A DNA stretch of 64,000 nucleotides, taken from Bacillus massilinigeriensis (GTDB lineage: Bacteria > Bacillota > Bacilli > Bacillales > Cytobacillaceae). Within the stretch, counting starts at the first letter, position 1. Each line of letters starts with the position of its first letter. Below are positions 9,148-18,002 of this stretch, in pieces. Below the pieces are notes generated by a model. The model was not told where the DNA came from. It saw only the letters and a list, made by a program, of their open reading frames with translations, and made no database searches. Position numbers and translations under genes: made by a program. The stretch lies in contig NZ_LT630337.1 in NCBI RefSeq assembly GCF_900117315.1, positions 1,518,409 through 1,582,408 of the forward strand. Reading direction: 5' to 3'.

Positions 9148-9339
9148 TTGAAGAAAGCCGGAGTTGGAGATGTAATTGAATTTAGAGAAGGACTCAAAGG
9201 GATCGTCGAAAAGGTTAACGAGAACTCTGTTATTGTTGACTTAACTTACATGGATAATTATCGAGACCTTGAGTTAGACCAAAGAACAGTTGTAAACCAT
9301 AAAAACTATAAAGTCATAAAAGAAGCGACTCAATCATGA
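9148..9339 (+). CDS. ykvS: DUF2187 family protein (YkvS-like)
   Basis: A 63-residue protein that looks like a single small beta-barrel. The family's repeated pattern is present: VGDVIEFREGLKGIVEKVNE, then NSVIVDLTYM and DQRTVVNHKNYKVI. Start is TTG with AAAGGAG 8 bases upstream, the only well-placed option. It neighbours the ykvT-like gene, which agrees with B. subtilis gene order as I remember it. The function of the family is unknown. The fold suggests binding of a nucleic acid or protein, which is inference. Confidence 0.85.
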   Translation: MKKAGVGDVIEFREGLKGIVEKVNENSVIVDLTYMDNYRDLELDQRTVVNHKNYKVIKEATQS

Positions 9340-9343
9340 ATGA

Positions 9344-9420
9344 AAGGGGTCTACTCAAAACTGTATTCGCTTTCTCATTACTTTGAGAATAACCATTGAA
9401 TAAAAAGAGTAAGACCCCTT
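9344..9420 (+). terminator. Terminator of ykvS
   Basis: AAGGGGTCT (9344-9352) pairs with AGACCCCTT (9412-9420) around a long loop that itself contains smaller repeats. A T-rich stretch follows. Confidence 0.55.
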
Positions 9421-9436
9421 ATATATTCCTCTATTT

Positions 9437-9565
9437 TTATAAATCCTCTTTATTTGTCCTTGTTTCCTTTGATAATTCCTTTAATGATTTTACCTTACCA
9501 TGTGGATGCTGATCTTGCTTCCTAACCGTCCATTCCCTTTCCTGTTCCCTCTGTGATTTAGTCAT
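9437..9565 (-). CDS. Small protein, DUF6254-like (42 aa)
   Basis: A 42-residue, very hydrophilic peptide (MTKSQREQEREWTVRKQDQ then HPHGKVKSLKELSKET). AAGGTGAGG is 7 bases before the ATG. The pattern of a charged N-terminus followed by PHGKVKS is one I associate with the short DUF6254 family of bacilli. It is too short for default gene finders and lies in an otherwise empty 490-base gap. Coding evidence is the ribosome site plus the family-like pattern. Function unknown. Confidence 0.65.
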   Translation of the reverse strand: MTKSQREQEREWTVRKQDQHPHGKVKSLKELSKETRTNKEDL

Positions 9566-9829
9566 ATAATACCCTCACCTTCTTATTAATCAAATACTAT
9601 GTTTTTTTACTCGTTATCTTATTATTGAGTAATGAGACACGATTTTAGCTTGAACCATTTTGCTTATCTTTATTACGAATTCATTCTCACAGTTTTCTTT
9701 TGATTAAATCATATCGATATGAAATATTGGATATATTAAGGACAGTTCATTGAACAAGGTATAATCCACATTTTTCTTTTCAACATTTTTTGCTACAATA
9801 ATGTTGTTTGTAAGAAAGGGGTTTTCCTT

Positions 9830-10441
9830 ATGAAAAGATGCGCATTGGATTTGCGCTTAATTGTAGGATTGTTAATGGCGCATCTATTAATCCTATTGAC
9901 GTTTCAAACTACTGTTGTTTTTTGGTATCTTTTCACAGCGTCCATGCTATTTTTGATAAGCTACTCTACTTTTAGGGATGAATTAGATAAGGAAGCCCCG
10001 TTTTTTTATGCATTAATCATTGGATTGATTTCTGGAGTTATTCTTTTTGCTGTTTTCTGGGTTGGTAATGCGCTTATTCATTGGTTGCATTTGCCCCTTC
10101 AATCTCAAATTGAAACTTTATATGATACATATTCACCAAAGGTGGCCTGGCATTACATTGTACTTGTATTAATCATTATTCCTGGAGAAGAAATCTTTTG
10201 GAGAGGATTTGTTCAAAGAAGATTATCAAAATATTTGAACTTCCCGACAACCGTTATCCTTTCCGTTCTTTTATACACATCAGTACAATTTTATTCTGGA
10301 ACACTTATTCTTCCACTTGCAGCAATGATCTCTGGCATTCTTTGGAGCATGCTCTATACATGGAAGAAAAGCGTCCCGCTTGTTATTGTATCCCATTTAA
10401 TATTTGACCTTTTACTTTTTATCCTTTTCCCATTCTATTAG
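9830..10441 (+). CDS. CPBP-family intramembrane protein (Abi-like)
   Basis: A 203-residue membrane protein with about six to seven hydrophobic helices. Motif 1 of the CPBP/CAAX-protease family is present as PGEEIFWRGF (near residue 122), and the last helix carries HLIFD. The usual motif 2 (FxxxH) appears as LLYTSVQF, so a Gln stands where the second metal-binding His is expected. It may be catalytically altered. AAGGGG stands 8 bases before the ATG, and TATAAT at 9760-9765 could be its -10 element. It converges on ykvI. Confidence 0.82.
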   Translation: MKRCALDLRLIVGLLMAHLLILLTFQTTVVFWYLFTASMLFLISYSTFRDELDKEAPFFYALIIGLISGVILFAVFWVGNALIHWLHLPLQSQIETLYDTYSPKVAWHYIVLVLIIIPGEEIFWRGFVQRRLSKYLNFPTTVILSVLLYTSVQFYSGTLILPLAAMISGILWSMLYTWKKSVPLVIVSHLIFDLLLFILFPFY

Positions 10442-10442
10442 G

Positions 10443-11480
10443 TCAATTTTTTAATGGTTTAATCCACAATAGAATAATAAAAATGATACTGATATAACCA
10501 AAGATTGGGTAAAGGTGAGCTAACAAAGTCCCATATTTAATCAGGCTTATCAAATAGGTAATGAGATAAATGAGTGAGAACGTAATAATACTACGTAATG
10601 GATAAATCGAATGAATTTGTCTTTCTAATCCAAAGATATTGCCAATCACCGATGTGAATACTTCACCGTAAATAACAAAAATAAAGAGCCAGTAAAGCCC
10701 TTCGGCTAATTTTTTTATGATAACGGCCATCGGTATTTCATACAATTCGAGATTTGGTAGCATGACGAGAGTCGTATGGCTTGAAATTAAAATAATAGTA
10801 AGGAGTATTCCTCCTAATCTTCCTCCCCATTTGACCGTTTGATCATCCTTTATTTCAGCTGCAACTGGGACTAGTACTGCTTGTGCTAGTCCCAAATTGA
10901 ATGCTGTGTAGGAAAACGGAGCAATTACTGATTTCCAACCATCCTCCACTTGTGGAATGACTAATTGCTGCTCTAGAAATCCAGGTATTGAAAAGGAGAG
11001 CAGCATAAGTAGAAAACTAAACATAACCATCATCGGAACAACAACTGTATTAACCGCAAATAACCCCTTAATACCAACAATCATTACAATAAAGGATAAA
11101 GCTAAAGTAACAATAATTCCTGTCGTTTTTGGTAAACCAATCTGTTCTTCAAAAATCGCACCAGCTCCTGAGAGCATGACTGCTGTTACACCCAAAAGCA
11201 TAAAAAGCATGATGATATTAATGATTGGTCCAAAAAAACTCCCAAAAAGATAAATGTTAAACTCTTGATATGAATTTGCACCGATACTAGCTGATATTCT
11301 CATTAGCTTTGAACCTAAAAAGGTTAAAATATATCCACTCATTAAAATTCCTAATAAACCAATAAAACCAAATCTCGAGAAAAACTCGACAATCTCTTTA
11401 CCGGTGGCAAACCCAGCACCCACAACGGTACCCACATATACCGCTGCAATTTGAAAGGCCGCACCCCAATTCGTCTTCAC
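10443..11480 (-). CDS. ykvI: YkvI-like membrane transporter
   Basis: A 345-residue integral membrane protein with ten or more predicted helices. The first begins AAVYVGTVVGAGFATGKEI, a glycine-rich broken helix typical of APC-superfamily transporters. The GTG start (11478-11480) has AAGGAGG 8 bases upstream. It gives a length close to what I recall for B. subtilis YkvI, while a longer reading from an upstream ATG lacks a ribosome site. Divergent from clpE, as in B. subtilis. The substrate is not known. Confidence 0.8.
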   Translation of the reverse strand: MKTNWGAAFQIAAVYVGTVVGAGFATGKEIVEFFSRFGFIGLLGILMSGYILTFLGSKLMRISASIGANSYQEFNIYLFGSFFGPIINIIMLFMLLGVTAVMLSGAGAIFEEQIGLPKTTGIIVTLALSFIVMIVGIKGLFAVNTVVVPMMVMFSFLLMLLSFSIPGFLEQQLVIPQVEDGWKSVIAPFSYTAFNLGLAQAVLVPVAAEIKDDQTVKWGGRLGGILLTIILISSHTTLVMLPNLELYEIPMAVIIKKLAEGLYWLFIFVIYGEVFTSVIGNIFGLERQIHSIYPLRSIITFSLIYLITYLISLIKYGTLLAHLYPIFGYISIIFIILLWIKPLKN

Positions 11481-11578
11481 CGGAATCTCCTCCTTCCCTT
11501 TCAATATATGAAAGAGAAACTCAAGTAAGACGAGCTTTTTTTCATAACAAGGTGGAACAAAAATGTTAATCAAAATAC

Positions 11579-11637
11579 TTGAAAGTCAAAAAAGGTCAAA
11601 GTATAATATGAATCAAGGAAGGTCAAATATAGTCAAA
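11579..11637 (+). promoter_or_regulatory. SigA promoter and two CtsR operators of clpE
   Basis: TTGAAA (11579-11584) and TATAAT (11602-11607) with 17-base spacing form a near-ideal SigA promoter. Two CtsR heptad repeats flank it: AGTCAAA-AAA-GGTCAAA (11584-11600, inside the spacer) and GGTCAAA-TAT-AGTCAAA (11621-11637, just past the start point). This is the established operator of the class III heat-shock repressor CtsR, so clpE should be repressed by CtsR and induced by heat or protein damage. Confidence 0.92.
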
Positions 11638-11678
11638 GTCAAAACACCTTTAACTTATTAAATAAAGGAGGAAAACAA

Positions 11679-13820
11679 ATGCTTTGTCAAAAATGTCAAC
11701 AAAATCAAGCCAATGTTCAGCTAAGAATGAACTTGAATGGAGATGAAAAACAGCTATTCCTTTGTCAAAGCTGTTATCTATCCGAAAGAGAAAAAATCGG
11801 TTCCACTTTTCACACAAATCTAAACCATTTTTCTGGATTCTCTCATTCACCCTTTGAGGATCTATTTATGAAGAATAATGGGGCTGAAATGAACCAAACA
11901 GGTTTTAACCCTTCAACACAAGGGAATAGAACAAGGGATGGACTAATTGACCAATTCGGCAGAAATTTAAACATTGCAGCAAAAGCAGGGTTAATTGACC
12001 CAGTCATTGGTCGTGAAGATGAAATCAATAGAGTTATTGAAATATTAAATCGTAGAAACAAGAACAATCCTGTCTTAATTGGTGAACCAGGTGTTGGAAA
12101 AACAGCAATTGCCGAGGGTTTAGCAATGATGATTGTGGATGGAAAGGTTCCTTCCAAGCTTATTAATAAAGAAGTTTATTTACTCGATGTTGCCTCACTT
12201 GTTGCCAACACAGGAATTCGTGGGCAATTTGAGGAAAGAATGAAAGGTATCATAGCTGAACTTCAAGATAGAAAGAATATTATTGTTTTTATCGATGAAA
12301 TCCATTTACTTGTTGGTGCAGGTTCTGCAGAAGGCTCAATGGATGCAGGTAATATATTAAAGCCTTCACTTGCTCGTGGAGAGCTTCAAGTACTAGGAGC
12401 TACAACCCTTAATGAGTATAGAAAAATTGAAAAGGATCCTGCGCTAGAACGTCGTTTCCAACCAGTATATGTCCACGAACCAACTGTTGAACAAACGATT
12501 CATATATTAAATGGTCTGAAGTCAAAATACGAAGGCTATCACGATGTTAAATTTACTGATGAGGCAATTAAAGCTTGTGTTACCCTATCACATCGTTATA
12601 TCCAAGACCGTTTTTTACCTGATAAAGCGATTGACCTAATGGATGAAGCGGGATCAAAATTAAACTTATATTCAACCTATTCATCTACTGAAAAGATTGA
12701 ACAAAGATTAAAGGATATTGCAAAAGAAAAAGAAGTAGCCCTCAAAGAGGAAAATTACGAACAAGCAGCCAAGCTCCGTGATGAAGAGGAAAAGCTTGAA
12801 ATAGCACTTAATCATAAAATAGATGACCTTCCATTGGTTGAAGTGAAACATATCCAAGAAATTGTTGAAAAGAAAACAGGAATTCCTGTTGGTAAGATTC
12901 ATGAAAATGAACAAATGAAGATGAAAAACCTAGAATCACGCTTAAATCAAAAGGTCATCGGTCAAGAAAAGGCTGTTCTAAAGGTAGCTAGGGCAATCAA
13001 AAGAAGCCGAGCAGGTCTTAAACCAAAGAACCGTCCAATTGGTTCCTTCCTGTTCGTTGGGCCAACCGGGGTAGGTAAAACTGAATTAACCAAAACCTTA
13101 GCTGAAGAACTATTTGGTTCAAAGGATGCTCTTATTCGATTAGATATGAGTGAATACATGGAAAAGCACAGCGTTTCTAAAATCATTGGTTCTCCTCCTG
13201 GCTATGTTGGACATGAGGAAGCTGGCCAATTAACAGAAAAGGTACGTCGTAATCCTTATAGCATTATTTTACTCGATGAAATTGAAAAAGCTCATCCCGA
13301 TGTTCAGCATATGTTCCTGCAAATACTAGAGGATGGTCGATTGACAGATAGCCAAGGTCGTACAGTTAACTTTAAAGAAACTGTCATTATCATGACAAGT
13401 AACGCAGGTTCAGGCTTCAAAGAAGTGCATGTCGGGTTTGATCAATCACAAAACACGAATGACTCAGACCTCCTTCAAAAACTAGGAAGCTATTTTAAAC
13501 CTGAATTTCTCAATCGTTTCGATAATATCATTGAGTTTAGCTCACTTGAGAAGGAACATTTATTAAAAATTGTAGATTTAATGCTTAATGAACTCAAAAA
13601 TTCTATGAAGGAACAAAATATTGACCTCCATGTTTCAAATGAAGTAAAAGAAAAATTAGCTCAGCTTGGATATCATCCGGATTTTGGTGCGCGCCCTTTA
13701 AGAAGAGTAATTCAACAGCAACTTGAAGACAAACTGGCCGATATGATCATTGATAACCCTGATGCGAAAGATATCCATGTTATCATGATTGATGATCAAA
13801 TTACACTCCAATCAAAATAA
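11679..13820 (+). CDS. clpE: ATP-dependent Clp protease ATPase subunit ClpE
   Basis: A 713-residue HSP100 unfoldase that feeds damaged proteins to ClpP. The N-terminal zinc finger that marks ClpE is intact (Cys3, Cys6, Cys29, Cys32). Two AAA+ modules follow, with Walker A GEPGVGKTA near residue 135 and GPTGVGKTE near residue 461. A UVR-type coiled segment (EENYEQAAKLRDEEEKLE) lies between them. The second module includes MSEYMEKHSVSKIIGSPPGY, then a C-terminal D2-small domain. AAAGGAGG precedes the ATG. It is controlled by the CtsR sites upstream and is divergent from ykvI. Confidence 0.97.
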   Translation: MLCQKCQQNQANVQLRMNLNGDEKQLFLCQSCYLSEREKIGSTFHTNLNHFSGFSHSPFEDLFMKNNGAEMNQTGFNPSTQGNRTRDGLIDQFGRNLNIAAKAGLIDPVIGREDEINRVIEILNRRNKNNPVLIGEPGVGKTAIAEGLAMMIVDGKVPSKLINKEVYLLDVASLVANTGIRGQFEERMKGIIAELQDRKNIIVFIDEIHLLVGAGSAEGSMDAGNILKPSLARGELQVLGATTLNEYRKIEKDPALERRFQPVYVHEPTVEQTIHILNGLKSKYEGYHDVKFTDEAIKACVTLSHRYIQDRFLPDKAIDLMDEAGSKLNLYSTYSSTEKIEQRLKDIAKEKEVALKEENYEQAAKLRDEEEKLEIALNHKIDDLPLVEVKHIQEIVEKKTGIPVGKIHENEQMKMKNLESRLNQKVIGQEKAVLKVARAIKRSRAGLKPKNRPIGSFLFVGPTGVGKTELTKTLAEELFGSKDALIRLDMSEYMEKHSVSKIIGSPPGYVGHEEAGQLTEKVRRNPYSIILLDEIEKAHPDVQHMFLQILEDGRLTDSQGRTVNFKETVIIMTSNAGSGFKEVHVGFDQSQNTNDSDLLQKLGSYFKPEFLNRFDNIIEFSSLEKEHLLKIVDLMLNELKNSMKEQNIDLHVSNEVKEKLAQLGYHPDFGARPLRRVIQQQLEDKLADMIIDNPDAKDIHVIMIDDQITLQSK

Positions 13821-13835
13821 TCAATAAAATGAATG

Positions 13836-13872
13836 AAAAAGAAGGCTGACTCCAAAAGTCAACCTTCTTTTT
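13836..13872. terminator. Bidirectional terminator between clpE and the M3 peptidase gene
   Basis: A 16-base near-perfect stem (13836-13851 with 13857-13872, AAAAAGAAGGCTGACT and AGTCAACCTTCTTTTT), A-rich before and T-rich after. It ends exactly at the peptidase stop codon. Confidence 0.88.
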
Positions 13873-15567
13873 CTATAAGCATTTATCATCGATTTGATTT
13901 AACCATCCTTCAATTTCCCCAATAACTGACTGTATACAGCCTTCTTCAAAAGGAGAAATTAAGTTAGCCTCCCTGACAAGCTCTGTAAAAGGTAGGCTTC
14001 CTCCTAGCTTACAAAGCTTTACATAATCCTCCCATGCCTCAGCCTGATTATTGCGGGAACGAACCCAGAACTGAAACGCACAAATCTGTGCAAGGGTGTA
14101 ATCGATATAATAAAAAGGATCATTATATATATGCCCTTGTTTTTGCCAATATCCCCCGTTTTCTAAGTAGCTAAACCCATCATAATCCTTATGGGGCTGA
14201 TATTTCATTTCAATTTTTCTCCATGCAGTTTTTCTTTCCTCTGGAGATGCATTCGGATTTTCATATACCCAATGTTGAAATTCATCAACAGACACACCAT
14301 AAGGTAAAAATAGTAATGCCGAGCTTAGGTGGGAAAACTTATATTTGTCTGTTTCCTCTTTAAAGAATAGCTCCATCCATGGCCAAGTGAAAAATTCCAT
14401 ACTCATAGAATGAATTTCACATGCTTCATAGGTAGGCCAGTAGTATTCTGGAATTTCAAAATATCGACTCGAATAAACTTGAAATGCATGACCAGCCTCA
14501 TGTGTTAGAACGTCAATATCACCAGATGTACCGTTAAAATTAGAGAAGATAAATGGTGATTGATAATCCTCAATGTAGGTGCAGTATCCACCACCTGCTT
14601 TTCCTTTCTTTGCAACAAGGTCCATCAAATGATTTTGCCTCATAAAGGTAAAAAACTCACCCGTTTCCTTTGAAAGCTCATTATACATTTTTTGTCCATT
14701 TTCGATGATCCATTCAGACGAACCCTTTGGTGCAGCATTTCCCGTTTTGAAATTAAAATCTTCATCGTAATATTTTAGCTTTTCAACACCAATTCTTTCA
14801 CTTTGACGTTCTCTTAGCTGAGTGGCAATTGGAACGATAAATTCCTTCACCTGATCACGAAATTTTTTCACCATTTCGGCATTATAATCAGTCCGATACA
14901 TACGATAATAAGCCAACGGAACAAAATTATCATAGCCTAGCTTATGGGCAATCTCTGTTCTAACTTTTACTAGTTCATCATAAATACGATCTAATTCCTG
15001 TTCATGCTCTGCTAAAAAACCAAATCGAGCCTCGCTTGCCTTTTTCCTCATTTCCCGATTTTTATTTTGTATAAAAGGCTCAAGCTGAGCTAATGTTCTC
15101 TCTTCACCTTCAAACATAATCTTCGCAGAAGCGATTAACTTTGTGTATTCAGTTGATAACTTATTTTCCTTCTGCAAAAGAGGAACAATCTCAGGTGCAA
15201 AGACCTTTAACTGTGCTTCTGCTAAAGCAAATAATTGTCTCCCAAATTGATTTTCTAGTACACCTCGAAATTTCGAAGTAACAAGGGCTTGATAAAACTT
15301 AGTCACTAAACCTTCAATTTCTGGCTGAATCTCATCAATATAGTTCTGTTCTTCCCTGTAAAACTCATCATTCGTATTAATAGAATGTCTTATGTTCACA
15401 AGATTTATCATTGTACTAAGATTATTTCGAATTTTATTTATTTCATTCATTGCAGCTATCTGCTCATCGACTGTGGAAGCATTGATAAAAGAATTCAAGA
15501 TACTATTAAATCTTTTCTCAACCTCTTCCATATTCGGCTTCATATACTCATAATCCTCAAATTTCAT
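13873..15567 (-). CDS. M3-family oligoendopeptidase (PepF-like)
   Basis: A 564-residue cytosolic zinc metallopeptidase that degrades short peptides. The zinc motif HEAGH lies in VLTHEAGHAFQVYSS (near residue 361), and a downstream Glu in YEACEIHSMSME supplies the third ligand. The N-terminal helical half is typical of the oligoendopeptidase F/thimet family. The ATG chosen has AAGGAGG 7 bases away, whereas an upstream start lacks one. It is followed by the shared terminator and is close to mhqR on the same strand (69-base gap). Exact peptide preference is unknown. Confidence 0.92.
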   Translation of the reverse strand: MKFEDYEYMKPNMEEVEKRFNSILNSFINASTVDEQIAAMNEINKIRNNLSTMINLVNIRHSINTNDEFYREEQNYIDEIQPEIEGLVTKFYQALVTSKFRGVLENQFGRQLFALAEAQLKVFAPEIVPLLQKENKLSTEYTKLIASAKIMFEGEERTLAQLEPFIQNKNREMRKKASEARFGFLAEHEQELDRIYDELVKVRTEIAHKLGYDNFVPLAYYRMYRTDYNAEMVKKFRDQVKEFIVPIATQLRERQSERIGVEKLKYYDEDFNFKTGNAAPKGSSEWIIENGQKMYNELSKETGEFFTFMRQNHLMDLVAKKGKAGGGYCTYIEDYQSPFIFSNFNGTSGDIDVLTHEAGHAFQVYSSRYFEIPEYYWPTYEACEIHSMSMEFFTWPWMELFFKEETDKYKFSHLSSALLFLPYGVSVDEFQHWVYENPNASPEERKTAWRKIEMKYQPHKDYDGFSYLENGGYWQKQGHIYNDPFYYIDYTLAQICAFQFWVRSRNNQAEAWEDYVKLCKLGGSLPFTELVREANLISPFEEGCIQSVIGEIEGWLNQIDDKCL

Positions 15568-15636
15568 AAAAAAACCTCCTTGGCAAATGGTGGTCATACA
15601 ATAAAAATATATGTTTTAGTAATAAACCAAAAGACG

Positions 15637-16077
15637 CTATTGCTTACCCTGAGAAAGGCCCAGCTTTTTAAGGAGGTTAATCATGGATTCCTTCTCATCA
15701 GCTGTTAAATTAGACATGCATTCATGAATTTTCATTTCATGTCCTGGAAAGACATCTTCAATAAATTTCTTCCCTTCCTCACTAATTTGAGCGTAGGTGA
15801 CACGACGGTCATTTGGACATGCTACTCTATTTAATAAACCCTTCTGTTCAAGCTTATCCACAACATAGGTAATACTGCCACTCGCGAGTAAAATCTTCTC
15901 ACCAATCTGTTGAAGTGGCTGATCCCCTTTATGATACAACAGTTCAAGAACAGCAAATTCTGTTGGATTTAAGCCATAGGTTTGAATAAGCTTATTTACA
16001 TTTTCATTCAATGCACGGTAGGCTCGTGACAGAACAATAAATAATTTTAATGATTGGCTGACTTCATTAGAACTCAT
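15637..16077 (-). CDS. mhqR: MarR-family repressor, MhqR-like
   Basis: A 146-residue winged-helix repressor of the MarR/DUF24-like quinone-sensing group. The DNA-binding domain spans about residues 30-100 (LNPTEFAVLELLYHKG, then LLASGSITYVVDKLEQKGLL and the wing NDRRVTYAQIS). In B. subtilis MhqR represses genes for catechol and quinone detoxification. The length matches that protein as I recall (about 145 residues), and the kinD gene is next door as in B. subtilis. The start has AAGGA 10 bases upstream, and an ATG ten codons earlier has none. Symbol by similarity and gene order. Confidence 0.8.
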   Translation of the reverse strand: MSSNEVSQSLKLFIVLSRAYRALNENVNKLIQTYGLNPTEFAVLELLYHKGDQPLQQIGEKILLASGSITYVVDKLEQKGLLNRVACPNDRRVTYAQISEEGKKFIEDVFPGHEMKIHECMSNLTADEKESMINLLKKLGLSQGKQ

Positions 16078-16289
16078 ATATATCCATTCCTTTATTTTTG
16101 TTGTCATTCATTAATATCTATCCTTCATTATAAAGTATTGAAAATCTATGTCCAGATTGAATGCAGTTACTGGTTTTATTATTCTATTCAACAAGAATGT
16201 TGTTTTACATTATTGTTTATCATTCACTTAAATGATGGTCATGATAGTGGTATAATGATTCAATATCTGAAAGTAATGGAGTTACAATA

Positions 16290-17783
16290 ATGACTAGAAA
16301 AATCCATAGGACCATTATTTACTTTATTGGTGTAATTTTACCTACAATCATATGTAGTCTTATCTATATTGATTATCAAGAGGATAAGGATTATGAAATA
16401 AGAAAGGCACATGCCCAATGGATTGCTTCCATCCATGAAACTCATTGGGATCAACTAGTAAGTGAAACGGTAACCACATTAAAAATGCTATCCATCGCTT
16501 TTGATACAACCATTCACAACCCAGAGCAAATGAAACCACTGTTAATAAAAGCACAGCAATCTGACCCACGTTATAGTGGACTATTAATTCTCGATTCTAA
16601 AGGAAGAATGATAACTGGATCGAACTCAAGCATAAATGAACCAGATCAGTCAAATAAGAAATATATCCAAGAAGTAATAAAAACGAAGGACATTATCATC
16701 TCAAATAATGAGGAAATTCTAAATAATGGTCAAAAAGTCATTGGAGTTGCACAGCCTCTGATCGATAAAAAGAACCAATTAGAATTTATCTTAATTGCAC
16801 AAATAAGAGTTGACTATGTCATTAATGTGATGAAAGTTCTAACACCCGAATCCGAGCTGATAGTCACAAATCAAAACGATAAGGTAATAATGAACTTTAA
16901 CGTGGATAATGGTGAATATTTCAATGATAGTCACTGGTTAACAATACCCATCGACCGACTTCCTTGGAACATTAAAATAAGGATTATGGATAAAAATGAT
17001 CAAAAATTCATTATAGATTCAATCTCATCTATATTAGTCATTACAATACTTTTCCATATTTTCTTTTTGATTATAAAATACTATTTGTTCCGAAGACAGA
17101 CCGCTAAGGAGAAAAAACAAAATGAAGTCCAGAAATTAGAGCTTGTTGGATCATTAGCTGCAAGCACTGCCCATGAAATACGAAATCCATTAACAGGGAT
17201 CAAGGGATTGGTGCAATTATTAAGCGAAAAATATAAAGAACCAAGTGATCAATTCTACTTTTCAGTTATTCAAAAGGAAATTGAACGAATTAATCAGATA
17301 GTTAGTGAATTTCTAATTTTAGGGAAACCAACGATTCAAAAATTGGAGATTATAGATATCAGAGAGATAGTGGAAGAGGTTAAGCCACTCATCACCTCTG
17401 AAGCAAATTTATTTCATGTTTCTTTAACCTTTCATACACCAGATACACCAGTAATCATTAAATGCTCAAAGGATCAAATGAAACAAGTAATATTAAATTT
17501 ATCAAAAAATGCTCTTGAAGCAATGCAATCTGGAGGTCGACTAACCATTCAGGTTGAGATAGTAAAAAAATCATGTAAAATATCGATTTCAGACACTGGG
17601 GTAGGCATACCTAAAGATAACCTTGATAAAATTTTCCTTCCATTTTATACATCAAAAGAATCCGGTACAGGGTTAGGTCTTGTAGTATGCAAAAGAATTA
17701 TACATGAATTTGGTGGAGAAATTTCCCTCTCAAGTAAAATGAACGAAGGAACAATAGTGGAAATTTCCCTTCCACTTATTTAA
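16290..17783 (+). CDS. kinD: Membrane sensor histidine kinase, KinD-like (sporulation phosphorelay)
   Basis: A 497-residue sensor kinase. One helix (about residues 7-25), an extracytoplasmic sensor of about 215 residues with a CACHE-like pattern (DPRYSGLLILDSKGRMITG), and a second helix (about 245-266) lead to the kinase core. His295 in AHEIRNPLTGIKG is the phosphorylation site. The ATP-binding N box NLSKNALEAM, DTGVGIP and GTGLGLVV are all present. In B. subtilis KinD feeds phosphate into the Spo0F-Spo0B-Spo0A relay. Divergent from mhqR, as in B. subtilis, and a Spo0E-like phosphatase gene lies 2.4 kb downstream. Confidence 0.85.
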   Translation: MTRKIHRTIIYFIGVILPTIICSLIYIDYQEDKDYEIRKAHAQWIASIHETHWDQLVSETVTTLKMLSIAFDTTIHNPEQMKPLLIKAQQSDPRYSGLLILDSKGRMITGSNSSINEPDQSNKKYIQEVIKTKDIIISNNEEILNNGQKVIGVAQPLIDKKNQLEFILIAQIRVDYVINVMKVLTPESELIVTNQNDKVIMNFNVDNGEYFNDSHWLTIPIDRLPWNIKIRIMDKNDQKFIIDSISSILVITILFHIFFLIIKYYLFRRQTAKEKKQNEVQKLELVGSLAASTAHEIRNPLTGIKGLVQLLSEKYKEPSDQFYFSVIQKEIERINQIVSEFLILGKPTIQKLEIIDIREIVEEVKPLITSEANLFHVSLTFHTPDTPVIIKCSKDQMKQVILNLSKNALEAMQSGGRLTIQVEIVKKSCKISISDTGVGIPKDNLDKIFLPFYTSKESGTGLGLVVCKRIIHEFGGEISLSSKMNEGTIVEISLPLI

Positions 17784-17800
17784 AAAAGTGAATAATGAAT

Positions 17801-17863
17801 AAGGCATATTGCACCAACTTCTTTCTTGTAGGACAACGGAAGTAGTTGCAGTCTGCCTTTTTT
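17801..17863 (+). terminator. Terminator of kinD
   Basis: AAGGCA...GCACCAACTTCTTT pairs with AAGTAGTTGC...TGCCTT in a two-part stem and is followed by TTTTT. Confidence 0.65.
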
Positions 17864-18002
17864 CAATATATATTACAAATTAATATCTTTTTGTTTAATT
17901 TAAATAATTGAAAAAATAGAGATTGGAAGAGTTATAATATTTCTTATCTTTTTATTCAATTGGAATTTAGGGTTATCAATATCATATTTAGGAGCGTTAA
18001 CA

